DNA of 64,000 bases from Knoellia sp. S7-12 (GTDB lineage: Bacteria > Actinomycetota > Actinomycetes > Actinomycetales > Dermatophilaceae), in the NCBI RefSeq assembly GCF_040518285.1, contig NZ_CP155449.1, forward strand, positions 1,364,001 to 1,428,000. Reading direction: 5' to 3'. The notes under the pieces were generated by a model. That model was not told the origin of the DNA and did no database searches. It saw nothing but the letters and a program-made list of their open reading frames with translations. Numbering within the stretch: position 1 is the first letter of the stretch; the number at the start of each line of letters is the position of its first letter. Of this stretch, positions 36,810-44,412 are shown one piece after another. The position numbers and the translations under genes are program-made.

Positions 36810-38039
36810 TTGGACGCCGTGCGCACTGTTGAGGCTGAGGTCCGTGAGCTCGTCCGACGGTCGGGGCTCGACCCTGCACGAGAGCCCGAGGCCGTGCAGC
36901 GGCTCGTGCGCGACGCCGTGGCCGACTACGACCAACGCTCGATGCACGGCGGTATGCCGGTGCTCGGCGACGTCGCCCAGGCCGAGAAGTCGGTGTGGGA
37001 CACCGTCGCAGGCTTCGGACCGCTGCAGAAGTACTTCGACGATCCGACGATCGAGGAGATCTGGATCAACGAGCCCACGCGCGTCTTCATCGCCCGCGGG
37101 GGGATCGCGGAGCTGACGACCACTCTGCTCACTGGCGACGAGGTGCGTGACCTCGTTGAACGGATGCTCAAGTCCTCGGGTCGACGTGTCGATCTCTCGA
37201 GCCCGTTCGTCGACGCCGTGCTGCCCGATGGTTCCAGGCTCCACGTCGTCATCCCCGACATCACCCGCGAACACTGGCACGTCAACATCCGCAAGTTCAT
37301 CGTCAAGGCCGACAGCCTCGACGACCTCGTTCGCCTGGGGACCGTGACCCGGCAGGCCGCGACATTCCTCGACGCTGCGGTGGCGTCGGGTCTCAACGTG
37401 CTCGTTGCCGGTGGAACGCAGGCTGGCAAGACGACGATGCTCAACTGTCTCGCCTCCGCGATCCCCGCGCGCGAGCGCGTCGTCACATGCGAAGAGGTCT
37501 TCGAACTCAAGATCCCGATGCGCGATGTCGCGTCGATGCAGTGTCGCCAGCCGTCACTTGAGGGGACTGGCGAGGTTCCGCTGCGTCGCCTCGTCAAGGA
37601 GGCCCTGCGCATGAGGCCTTCGCGGATCATCGTCGGCGAGGTGCGCCAAGCCGAGAGCCTCGACCTGCTCATCGCCCTCAACAGCGGCCTGCCAGGCATG
37701 TGCACGATCCACGCCAACAGCGCCCGCGAGGCAATCACCAAGATGTGCACGTTGCCGCTGCTGGCCGGCGAGAACGTCGGCAGCCGCTTCGTCGTCCCGA
37801 CTGTCGCTGGTTCGATCGACATCGTCATCCACGCGGCGCTTGAGCGTGACGGCACCCGCCGCATCCGCGAGATCGCAGCGGTCCCGGGTCGCGTCGAGGG
37901 CGACGTCATCGAGATCGCCGACCTCTTCGTTCAGCGTGGCGGCGAACTCGTGCGCGCCGATGGATACCCGCCGCACCGTGAACGCTTCGAACGCGCTGGG
38001 TATGACCTCCCTGCGTTGTTGGCCCAGGGGTCCGCGTGA
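36810..38039 (+). CDS. tadA: Tad pilus assembly / type II secretion ATPase (TadA/CpaF)
   Basis: A 409-residue secretion ATPase powering Flp pilus assembly. I start it at TTG 36810 with GGAGGGG 5 bases upstream; a TTG 18 bases earlier is less well placed. An N-terminal domain precedes FGPLQKYFDDPTIEEIWINE. The Walker A is GGTQAGKTTM at about 201-210 (Gln-Ala where Gly-Ser is usual). VVTCEEVFELKIPMRD is the Asp-box-like segment, MRPSRIIVGEVRQAESLDLL the Walker B region and GMCTIHANSAREAI the His box. It overlaps tadB by 4 bases and starts the pilus operon. Confidence 0.92.
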   Translation: MDAVRTVEAEVRELVRRSGLDPAREPEAVQRLVRDAVADYDQRSMHGGMPVLGDVAQAEKSVWDTVAGFGPLQKYFDDPTIEEIWINEPTRVFIARGGIAELTTTLLTGDEVRDLVERMLKSSGRRVDLSSPFVDAVLPDGSRLHVVIPDITREHWHVNIRKFIVKADSLDDLVRLGTVTRQAATFLDAAVASGLNVLVAGGTQAGKTTMLNCLASAIPARERVVTCEEVFELKIPMRDVASMQCRQPSLEGTGEVPLRRLVKEALRMRPSRIIVGEVRQAESLDLLIALNSGLPGMCTIHANSAREAITKMCTLPLLAGENVGSRFVVPTVAGSIDIVIHAALERDGTRRIREIAAVPGRVEGDVIEIADLFVQRGGELVRADGYPPHRERFERAGYDLPALLAQGSA

Positions 38040-38905
38040 CCGGGATCGTCCTCGGCCTCCTCTTCGGCACCGGACTCTTCTGCATCTGGTGGAGCTTCTG
38101 GGTCCGCGAGGAAGACCCGAACCGCCGGTCCGAGCCCCCCAAGCTGATCCGGGTCCTCAAGGACGACCTCGTCCAGGCCGGCTACGCGACCATCACGCCG
38201 CGCATGCTCCTCGTCGGGTGCAGTGCCGCCTTCCTGCTCGTCTTCCTGCTCGTCTATGCCGTGGTCGGAGTCCCGGCGATCGGCTTTTGTTTCGGGCTCA
38301 TGGCCGCGTGGGGTCCCTACGCGCTGGTCCGGATGCGGGCGCGACAGCGCCGCAACCGGCTACGCGACCTGTGGCCGGACGCCGTCGACAACATCACCTC
38401 GGCCGTGCGTGCCGGCATGTCCTTGCCAGAGGCGGTCGCGCAACTGGGCTTTCGCGGGCCGGAGGAGTTGCGTCCCGCATTTCAGGCCTTTGCTCAGGAC
38501 TACCGGATCACGGGCCGATTCCACGAGTGCCTTGACCGTCTCAAGGAGCGACTGAGCGACCCTGTCGCCGACCGGCTCATCGAGTCGCTCCGCATCGCCC
38601 GGGAGGTGGGCGGAAGTGACCTCGGTCGACTCCTCCGGACGTTGTCGGTGTTCCTTCGTGAGGACTCGCGGACCCGCTCCGAGCTTGAGACCCGCCAGTC
38701 GTGGACGGTCAATGCGGCTCGTCTGGCGGTCGCCGCCCCGTGGATCGTGCTCGCCATGCTCTCGTCGCGGCCAGAGTCCGTGCAGGCCTACTCCACGGGG
38801 ACCGGGGCACTCATCTTGCTCTTCGGGGCTGTCATGACTGGCGTCGCCTACTGGCTCATGGTCCGTATCGGCCGCCTCCCCGAGGACGAGCGGGTGCTGA
38901 GATGA
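38036..38905 (+). CDS. tadB: Tad pilus inner-membrane platform protein TadB (T2SS F family)
   Basis: A 289-residue protein starting at GTG 38036, overlapping tadA. An N-terminal helix (GIVLGLLFGTGLFCIWWSF), a second hydrophobic pair around 60-100, a cytoplasmic GspF domain (LRDLWPDAVDNITSAVRAGMSLPEAVAQLG, IAREVGGSDLGRLLRTLS) and two C-terminal helices ending in AYWLMVRIGRLPEDERVL match TadB order. It forms the membrane platform with TadC and transmits ATPase motion. The stop overlaps the TadC start. Confidence 0.88.
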   Translation: MTGIVLGLLFGTGLFCIWWSFWVREEDPNRRSEPPKLIRVLKDDLVQAGYATITPRMLLVGCSAAFLLVFLLVYAVVGVPAIGFCFGLMAAWGPYALVRMRARQRRNRLRDLWPDAVDNITSAVRAGMSLPEAVAQLGFRGPEELRPAFQAFAQDYRITGRFHECLDRLKERLSDPVADRLIESLRIAREVGGSDLGRLLRTLSVFLREDSRTRSELETRQSWTVNAARLAVAAPWIVLAMLSSRPESVQAYSTGTGALILLFGAVMTGVAYWLMVRIGRLPEDERVLR

Positions 38906-39834
38906 CCTCGCTCACACGCTCCGGGGCCATCCTCGGCTTCCTCGTCGGTGCAGGCCTGCTCATGGCCTGGTTCGGGCTGCCACGCCACCGTCAGGCGGGT
39001 CTGGGTGAGCGAGTTCTGCCCTATCTCAAGGACACTCCTCGGCCCTCGAACCTCCTCGCGGGGGACATGCGGACCAAGGGCGTTCTCGCGACCCTGTTTG
39101 CCCCGGTTGTCGGTGAGCTGTCGGGGCACGTCGAGCGAATCATGGGTGGTGCCCCATCCGTCCGCCGGCGTCTGCTTCGCGCTGGAGTTTCGCCCGACAT
39201 CGACAAGTTCCGGGCCCAACAGGTCATCTGGGGTGTGGCTGGCGGACTCGCGATGCTGGCCCTGGGCACCTTGTCCTTCGTGACGCGTGGCTCCAGCGCA
39301 ATCCTCGTCGTCCTTCTGACAGGGATCGGGATCGCCTCAGGGGTGGTCGCGGCAGACGTCCACCTCACCCGCCGGGCCAACAAGCGTGAGGAGCGCATGC
39401 TCTCCGAGTTTCCGACGGTTGCCGAACTTCTGGCCCTGGCCGTCGGCGCTGGAGAGGGAGCCGTCGGAGCGCTCGAGCGGGTCTGTCGCTTGTCTCGCGG
39501 TGAGCTTTCCGACGAGCTGCGTCGTTGCCTGGCAGACGCGCGGGCGGGCGCGAGCCTTCAAGTGGCTCTTCAGGGTCTGGCCGACCGCACCGGGCTGATG
39601 AGCCTTACCCGCTTTGTCGACGGGATCGTCATCGCAGTCGAGCGTGGCACTCCACTCGCCGACGTCCTGCGCGCCCAGGCGCAGGACGTGCGTGAAGAGG
39701 GACGCCGCGCAATCATGGAGGCCGGGGGCAAGAAGGAGATCGCCATGATGGTGCCGGTTGTCTTTCTGGTGCTCCCCATCACTGTTCTCTTCGCCATCTT
39801 TCCGGGCTTCTCCTTCCTCAATTTCACGATGTGA
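38902..39834 (+). CDS. tadC: Tad pilus inner-membrane platform protein TadC (T2SS F family)
   Basis: A 310-residue protein starting at ATG 38902. It has an N-terminal helix (GAILGFLVGAGLLMAWFGL), a middle hydrophobic pair (GGLAMLALGTLSFV and AILVVLLTGIGIASGVVAAD), a cytoplasmic F domain (SEFPTVAELLALAVGAGEGA, AGASLQVALQGLADRTG, VERGTPLADVLRAQAQDVRE) and a final helix (MMVPVVFLVLPITVLFAIFP). Order and size are those of TadC. The next gene, a small pilin, follows 20 bases later. Confidence 0.88.
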   Translation: MTSLTRSGAILGFLVGAGLLMAWFGLPRHRQAGLGERVLPYLKDTPRPSNLLAGDMRTKGVLATLFAPVVGELSGHVERIMGGAPSVRRRLLRAGVSPDIDKFRAQQVIWGVAGGLAMLALGTLSFVTRGSSAILVVLLTGIGIASGVVAADVHLTRRANKREERMLSEFPTVAELLALAVGAGEGAVGALERVCRLSRGELSDELRRCLADARAGASLQVALQGLADRTGLMSLTRFVDGIVIAVERGTPLADVLRAQAQDVREEGRRAIMEAGGKKEIAMMVPVVFLVLPITVLFAIFPGFSFLNFTM

Positions 39835-39854
39835 CACCACTGAAAGGCAGCACC

Positions 39855-40067
39855 ATGAAAACCATCCAACGATCACTCGTCCGGGCGCAGCTTGCGGCCC
39901 TGGACCTCGTCGACAACGCAGGGCGCCGACGCGAGCGCGGCGACGTCCCGGGGTGGGTTCTCATCACCCTCATGACGGCAGGACTCGTCGCCGTTCTCTG
40001 GACGGTGGCCGACACCCAACTCCAGAACCTGTTCACGAGAGCCATCAGCAAGGTCTCAGGCCGCTGA
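39855..40067 (+). CDS. Small Flp-type pilin-like protein
   Basis: A 70-residue protein from ATG 39855, with AAAGG about 8 bases upstream. A basic N-terminus with RRRERG precedes DVPGWVLITLMTAGLVAVLW, one hydrophobic helix after a Gly, as in type IVb prepilins cleaved after Gly. The Glu at position 5 of the mature pilin, usual in the family, is replaced by Trp. Position between tadC and the tadE genes supports a pilin role, though it is not a textbook Flp. About 40 mature residues follow the predicted cleavage site. Confidence 0.7.
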   Translation: MKTIQRSLVRAQLAALDLVDNAGRRRERGDVPGWVLITLMTAGLVAVLWTVADTQLQNLFTRAISKVSGR

Positions 40068-40068
40068 C

Positions 40069-40458
40069 GTGACTGCGCTCGTCTCTCGTGACGAGCGCGG
40101 GTCGGCCGTGGCGGAATTCGTCATGACCTCTGGACTCGTCGTGTTTCTCTTCATGGCGGTCTTCCAACTCGGGCTCGTCCTCCACATCCGCAACACCCTC
40201 ATCTCGTGCGCGAGCGAGGGTGCGCGGCTCGGCGCCCGGGCGGATGCAGAGCCTGGGATGGGGGCAGTCCGGGCGCGTGAGCTCATTGAGTCATCACTGG
40301 CCGACGACTACGCCGAGAACGTGACCGTGGAGGCCGGACTCGTAGGGGGCGTGCAGGTCGTCGAGGTGCGGGTTCGAGCCCCGTTCCCGGTCCTTGGGCT
40401 TCTGGGTCCCGACGGCCAACTGGATGTCACCGGCCGTGCTTTCCTCGAGAGTCAGTGA
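40069..40458 (+). CDS. tadE: TadE-family pseudopilin
   Basis: A 129-residue protein starting at GTG 40069, immediately after the pilin gene. The N-terminal SRDERGSAVAEFVMTSGLVV is a TadE prepilin motif with cleavage after Gly and Glu at +5, followed by one helix (FLFMAVFQLGLVLHI) and the typical RNTLISCASEGARLGARADA. The rest is a small periplasmic-side domain. TadE-like proteins are processed by the prepilin peptidase and are needed for pilus assembly; no peptidase gene is in the window. Confidence 0.85.
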   Translation: MTALVSRDERGSAVAEFVMTSGLVVFLFMAVFQLGLVLHIRNTLISCASEGARLGARADAEPGMGAVRARELIESSLADDYAENVTVEAGLVGGVQVVEVRVRAPFPVLGLLGPDGQLDVTGRAFLESQ

Positions 40459-40470
40459 CCGGGTGTCGAC

Positions 40471-40932
40471 ATGAGCAGCCTGACTTGGCGCGAGAGGTGG
40501 GGGCGGGCGCGCAATGAAGAGGGGAGCGCGATCATCGAGTTCATCTTCCTGGGTGTCCTCATGCTCGTGCCGCTCATCTATCTCGTCATGACGCTCGCGA
40601 GGATCCAAGCAGGTTCGTATGCCGTGACGACCGCCGCGCGCGAAGCTGGCCGTGCCTACGTGACGGCCTCAGAAGGACAGAACGCGTCTGCCCGGGCCAA
40701 TGCCGCAGCCGACATCGCCTTCGGGGACCAGGGGTTCGACGGTATGGGGTCGCTCGAGATCAGGTGCTCAACGTCGCCATGTCTCACGCCTGATGCTCGG
40801 ATCGAGACGACGGCGCAGGTCACTGTCCCGCTTCCACTCATCCCCGCGTTCGCGCGCAACGTTGTGCCTCTTGAGATCCCGCTCAGTGCGAGCCACCTTT
40901 CCACCGTCGACCGGTTCCGGGGCGCGCCGTGA
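40471..40932 (+). CDS. Second TadE/TadF-like pseudopilin
   Basis: A 153-residue protein starting at ATG 40471. The prepilin signature EEGSAIIEFIFLGVLMLVPL has Glu at +5 after the cleavable Gly, followed by a helix and the AREAGRAYVTASEGQ segment. The extracellular part carries one Cys pair (RCSTSPC) likely to form a disulphide. It overlaps the TadG-like gene by 4 bases. Most likely a minor pseudopilin of the Tad system. Confidence 0.82.
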   Translation: MSSLTWRERWGRARNEEGSAIIEFIFLGVLMLVPLIYLVMTLARIQAGSYAVTTAAREAGRAYVTASEGQNASARANAAADIAFGDQGFDGMGSLEIRCSTSPCLTPDARIETTAQVTVPLPLIPAFARNVVPLEIPLSASHLSTVDRFRGAP

Positions 40933-41411
40933 GAGCGACACAGTTGTTGGTCCCAATGTGGTTGCGGCGCAGGGCTGTTCAACGTGACGAGGAGGGCCGC
41001 GTCGCTCTCCTCATCCTCGTCTTCACGATGATCTGCATCCTGCTCATCACCGGTGTCATCGCCGTGACGTCGGTGCATCTGTCCCGGATGAAGCTCCTCG
41101 ACGTCGCCGACGGCGCTGCCCTGGCGGCGGCCAACGCACTGGACGACACGGCATACGGCGCGGGTGTTGGTGATGCGGTCCCACTCAGCAACGCCACGGT
41201 CCGAGAAACCGCAGGTGACTACGTCGCGAGTCGGCCGATGCCCGGCGGCATGGCGCAGTGGGGGCTCGGCGGCGAGACCGGCACGCCCGACGGTGAGCTC
41301 GCCGTCGTCCACATGTCGTGCGTGGCGGAGGTGCCCTTCGTCGGGTGGATGCTGGGCGACGGCGTGCGAGTCAATGTCGTCTCCAGAGCTCGTGCGGACC
41401 TCGAGCAGTAG
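40929..41411 (+). CDS. TadG-like pilus-assembly protein
   Basis: A 160-residue protein starting at GTG 40929. DEEGRVALLILVFTMICILL is a pilin-like hydrophobic N-terminus (TadE/TadG-like family), followed by HLSRMKLLDVADGAALAAAN. This Ala-rich D-G-A-A-L-A-A-A-N block recurs in TadG-like proteins. It is shorter than classical TadG, lacking the von Willebrand-like domain. It is the last gene of the Tad operon. Confidence 0.78.
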   Translation: MRATQLLVPMWLRRRAVQRDEEGRVALLILVFTMICILLITGVIAVTSVHLSRMKLLDVADGAALAAANALDDTAYGAGVGDAVPLSNATVRETAGDYVASRPMPGGMAQWGLGGETGTPDGELAVVHMSCVAEVPFVGWMLGDGVRVNVVSRARADLEQ

Positions 41412-41501
41412 CGAGGCCTCCCAATCCGTTTGGGCGAGCGGCTACGAACAGGGGGGGACCGTCGAGACCGCCTCCCTGGTCGCTCACCCCTGGAGCACAT
41501 C

Positions 41502-42215
41502 ATGCAAAGACGCACGACAGCTTTCCTCGGCACCTCCGTATTCGCAATGCTCGCAGCCGCGTCCCTTGGCGTCGGCTCGGCCTCAGCACACCCCACCCCG
41601 TCACCGAACGGCAAAGGTGCCGAAAGGACCGTGAGCCTCAGCGCGCAGCTGGACGAGCTCAACGGCTCCGGCGCATCCGGCACCGCCACCGCCACGGTCC
41701 GCAACCAGCGGATCCAGAGCATCGACGTGCACGCCCACGGCCTCACGCCGGACGCCCCGCACGCCCAGCACATCCACTACGGCGAGGAAGCACTCAACGA
41801 GTGCCCCACGGCGGCCTTGGACTCCAACGACGACGGGCGCATCAACACCGTCGAAGGCATCCCGGCATACGGCCCGGTCGTCGTGTCGCTCAACACCAGT
41901 GGTGGCACCACGCCGGCCAGCTTCCTGGACGTGAGCCGGTTCCCGGTCTCCTCCAGCGGCTCGTACCACTACAGCCGCGACAACATCAAGTTCACCCGGG
42001 TCGCAGGCACCGGCTACAACGGTGGCGGCGGAACGGCCAAGCAGATCGCCGACTCCATCCGCGAGGGCGAGGGTGTCCTCGTCATCCACGGCGTGGACTA
42101 CAACGGCAACGGCGTCTATGACTTCGAGGGCGCGGGTGCCAGCGAGCTCGACCCGAACCTCCCCGCCGAGGCGACCGACCCGGCCGTCTGTGGCGTGCTC
42201 GAGGTCGCGAAGTGA
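41502..42215 (+). CDS. Secreted CHRD-like domain protein
   Basis: A 237-residue exported protein starting at ATG 41502. The signal peptide spans about 30 residues (RRTTAFLGTSVFAMLAAASL, cleavage after SASA). The mature part begins with a CHRD-type beta domain (TVSLSAQLDELNGSGASGTA, then VDVHAHGL-like and PHAQHIHYGEE, the conserved H-x-x-H-I-H). An EF-hand-like DSNDDGRINTVEG loop may bind calcium. It ends in VDYNGNGVYDFEG and a Cys pair (NECPT, AVCGVLE). Function is unknown; cell-surface or extracellular. Confidence 0.78.
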   Translation: MQRRTTAFLGTSVFAMLAAASLGVGSASAHPTPSPNGKGAERTVSLSAQLDELNGSGASGTATATVRNQRIQSIDVHAHGLTPDAPHAQHIHYGEEALNECPTAALDSNDDGRINTVEGIPAYGPVVVSLNTSGGTTPASFLDVSRFPVSSSGSYHYSRDNIKFTRVAGTGYNGGGGTAKQIADSIREGEGVLVIHGVDYNGNGVYDFEGAGASELDPNLPAEATDPAVCGVLEVAK

Positions 42216-42250
42216 CTCCAGCTCCTCCCACCGCTTGACCTTTGACGAGA

Positions 42251-42282
42251 CGATGGCCCACCGTCACCACGGTGGGCCATCG
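42251..42282. terminator. Strong hairpin terminator after the CHRD-like gene
   Basis: A perfect 14-bp stem, CGATGGCCCACCGT (42251-42264) with its complement at 42269-42282, closes the tetraloop CACC. No T-run follows. It ends the 41502 transcript, 36 bases past its stop. Confidence 0.8.
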
Positions 42283-42344
42283 CCCGTCTGCGTGTCTATG
42301 ACGTGTCGAGGACCAGCCGACTTCGCGTGGGCCATGATGTGCAC

Positions 42345-43016
42345 GTGGAAACCCAGCGACTCGCCCGCCCCTGGCACACCTTCACCGCTGTGCTGACCTG
42401 GGTGGCACTGGTGCTGCAGCTCGTGCTCGTCATCCGTGGGGGAGTCGTCCTCGCCGACGTCACCCCGCCGGCTCTCGGGACGCGACTGATCCGCTTGGTC
42501 TCCTACTTCACGATCCTCACGAACCTGCTCGTGGCGCTCACCACGACGACACTCGCGCTCAGGCAGGACACCTTCCCAAAGTGGTGGAAGGTGCTGCGGC
42601 TCAATGCGATCGTCGGCATTGCCGTCACCGGGCTCGTGCACTGGTTCCTTCTGCGGCCGCTCCTCGACTTGAGCGGTGCGAACTACGTCGCGGACAAGCT
42701 GCTCCACGTCGTCGTCCCCCTCGTGGCGATCATCGGCTGGGTGGTCTTCGGTCCGCGAGACCGCGCCGACCGCAGCCTGCTGCTGCCCTCGCTCATCTAT
42801 CCCGTCGGCTGGCTCGCCTACACGCTCGTGCGTGGCGCCTTCGTTGACTGGTACCCCTATCCGTTCCTCGATGTTGGCCTTCACGGCTACGCCCGTGCTC
42901 TCGTCGCGTGTGCCGCCGTCGCGGTCCTCCTTCTCCTGCTCACGTGGGCCACCATCCGGCTCGACTCGCGACTGCCGGGGGAGCGACGCACGGCGCCGCG
43001 CACGGTTGCTCGCTGA
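42345..43016 (+). CDS. Pr6Pr-type polytopic membrane protein
   Basis: About 223 residues if started at GTG 42345 (ETQRLARPWHTFTAVLTW follows); in-frame GTG codons up to 42 bases earlier are also possible. Roughly six hydrophobic helices are seen: FTAVLTWVALVLQLVLVI, LVSYFTILTNLLVALTTTTL, NAIVGIAVTGLVHWFLL, LLHVVVPLVAIIGWVVFGP, SLIYPVGWLAYTLVRGA and VACAAVAVLLLLLTWATI. FTILTNLLV, the P-L-L near the third helix and the GAFVDWYPYPFLDVGLHGY segment are typical of Pr6Pr/FAR-17a-like membrane proteins. No enzymatic role is established. Confidence 0.75.
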   Translation: METQRLARPWHTFTAVLTWVALVLQLVLVIRGGVVLADVTPPALGTRLIRLVSYFTILTNLLVALTTTTLALRQDTFPKWWKVLRLNAIVGIAVTGLVHWFLLRPLLDLSGANYVADKLLHVVVPLVAIIGWVVFGPRDRADRSLLLPSLIYPVGWLAYTLVRGAFVDWYPYPFLDVGLHGYARALVACAAVAVLLLLLTWATIRLDSRLPGERRTAPRTVAR

Positions 43017-43056
43017 CTCGACCACGCGGACGCCAGAGTCGTGCCAGATTGGGCAC

Positions 43057-44394
43057 ATGAGCGACACGACCGGCGGCCCGAACCTGACCCAGCAGCGCAT
43101 CCTGACCACGGCGATCCCGGGGCCGAAGTCGATTGAGCTGCAGGCCCGGAAGCAGGCCGCCGTAGCAGCCGGCGTCGGCACGACCCTGCCCGTCTATGTC
43201 GTCGCGGCAGGCGGAGGCGTCGTCCTCGATGTCGACGGGAACTCGCTCATCGACTTCGGCTCCGGCATTGCGGTCGTGACGGTCGGAAACAGCGCCCCGC
43301 GCGTCGTCGAGGCCGTCAGCGAGCAGGTCCAGGCCTTCACCCACACCTGCTTCATGATCACGCCCTACGACGGCTACGTGCGCGTCGCCGAGGCGCTCAA
43401 CCGCCTCACCCCCGGCGATCACGAGAAGCGCACCGCGCTGTTCAACTCCGGTGCGGAGGCCGTCGAGAACGCGGTGAAGATCGCGCGCCAGCACACCAAA
43501 CGGCAAGGAGTCGTCGTCTTCGATCACGCCTACCACGGTCGGACCAACCTCACCATGGCGATGACCGCGAAGAACATGCCCTACAAGTCCGGCTTCGGAC
43601 CCTTTGCCGGCGAGGTCTACCGCGCGCCTTTGTCCTATCCCTATCGCGATGGACTGGACGGCGCCACAGCCGCGGCCCGGGCGATCAACGTCATCGAGAA
43701 GCAGGTCGGTGTGGAGAACCTCGCCGCCGTCGTCATCGAGCCGATCCAGGGCGAAGGCGGGTTCATCGTCCCCGCGCCGGGGTTCATCGCCGCTCTGGTG
43801 CAGTGGTGTCGCGACAACAGCGTCGTCTTTGTCGCCGACGAGGTACAGACCGGATTCGCCCGCACCGGAGCCCTGTTCGCGATGGATCACGAGGACGCCG
43901 TGCCCGACCTCATCGTCACCGCCAAGGGGATCGCGGGCGGGCTGCCCCTTGCCGCCGTCACCGGTCGCGCCGAGATGATGGACGCCCCGCACGTCGGCGG
44001 ACTCGGTGGCACCTACGGCGGCAACCCGCTCGCGTGCGCGGCGGCGCTCGCCGTCATCGAGACCATCGAGGCCGACGACCTCGTGGGCCGCGCCCGGGCC
44101 ATCGAGGCGACGATGATGGAGCGCCTCACCGCCCTCGCCGAGCGCGACGCGCGGGTCGGCGACCTCCGCGGGCGCGGCGCGATGATCGCGATCGAGCTCG
44201 TCGACCCCGCCACTGGTGCGCCCGACGCCGACCTCACCAAGGCCGTCGCGGCCGCCGCCCACCAGCGCGGCCTCATCGTGCTGACCTGCGGCACCGAGGG
44301 CAACGTCCTGCGCTTCCTGCCGCCGCTGGCCATGCCCGACCACCTGCTCACCGAGGGCCTCGACGTCCTCGACGAGGTCTTCGCGAACGCCTGA
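43057..44394 (+). CDS. gabT: 4-aminobutyrate--2-oxoglutarate transaminase
   Basis: A 445-residue class III PLP aminotransferase converting GABA to succinate semialdehyde. It starts at ATG 43057. The fold-type I landmarks are present: IDFGSGIAVVTVGNSAPRVV, FNSGAEAVENAVKIARQHT, FDHAYHGRTNLTMAMTAKN, IEPIQGEGGFIVPAPGFI, VFVADEVQTGFARTGALFAM, and the PLP lysine in LIVTAKGIAGGLPLAAV, followed by GGTYGGNPLACAAALAVI. It is convergent with the copper amine oxidase gene (18 bases apart) and belongs to the amine catabolic island, finishing the putrescine to GABA to succinate route. Confidence 0.93.
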   Translation: MSDTTGGPNLTQQRILTTAIPGPKSIELQARKQAAVAAGVGTTLPVYVVAAGGGVVLDVDGNSLIDFGSGIAVVTVGNSAPRVVEAVSEQVQAFTHTCFMITPYDGYVRVAEALNRLTPGDHEKRTALFNSGAEAVENAVKIARQHTKRQGVVVFDHAYHGRTNLTMAMTAKNMPYKSGFGPFAGEVYRAPLSYPYRDGLDGATAAARAINVIEKQVGVENLAAVVIEPIQGEGGFIVPAPGFIAALVQWCRDNSVVFVADEVQTGFARTGALFAMDHEDAVPDLIVTAKGIAGGLPLAAVTGRAEMMDAPHVGGLGGTYGGNPLACAAALAVIETIEADDLVGRARAIEATMMERLTALAERDARVGDLRGRGAMIAIELVDPATGAPDADLTKAVAAAAHQRGLIVLTCGTEGNVLRFLPPLAMPDHLLTEGLDVLDEVFANA

Positions 44395-44412
44395 CCGTGG
44401 CCCGACCTGCCG

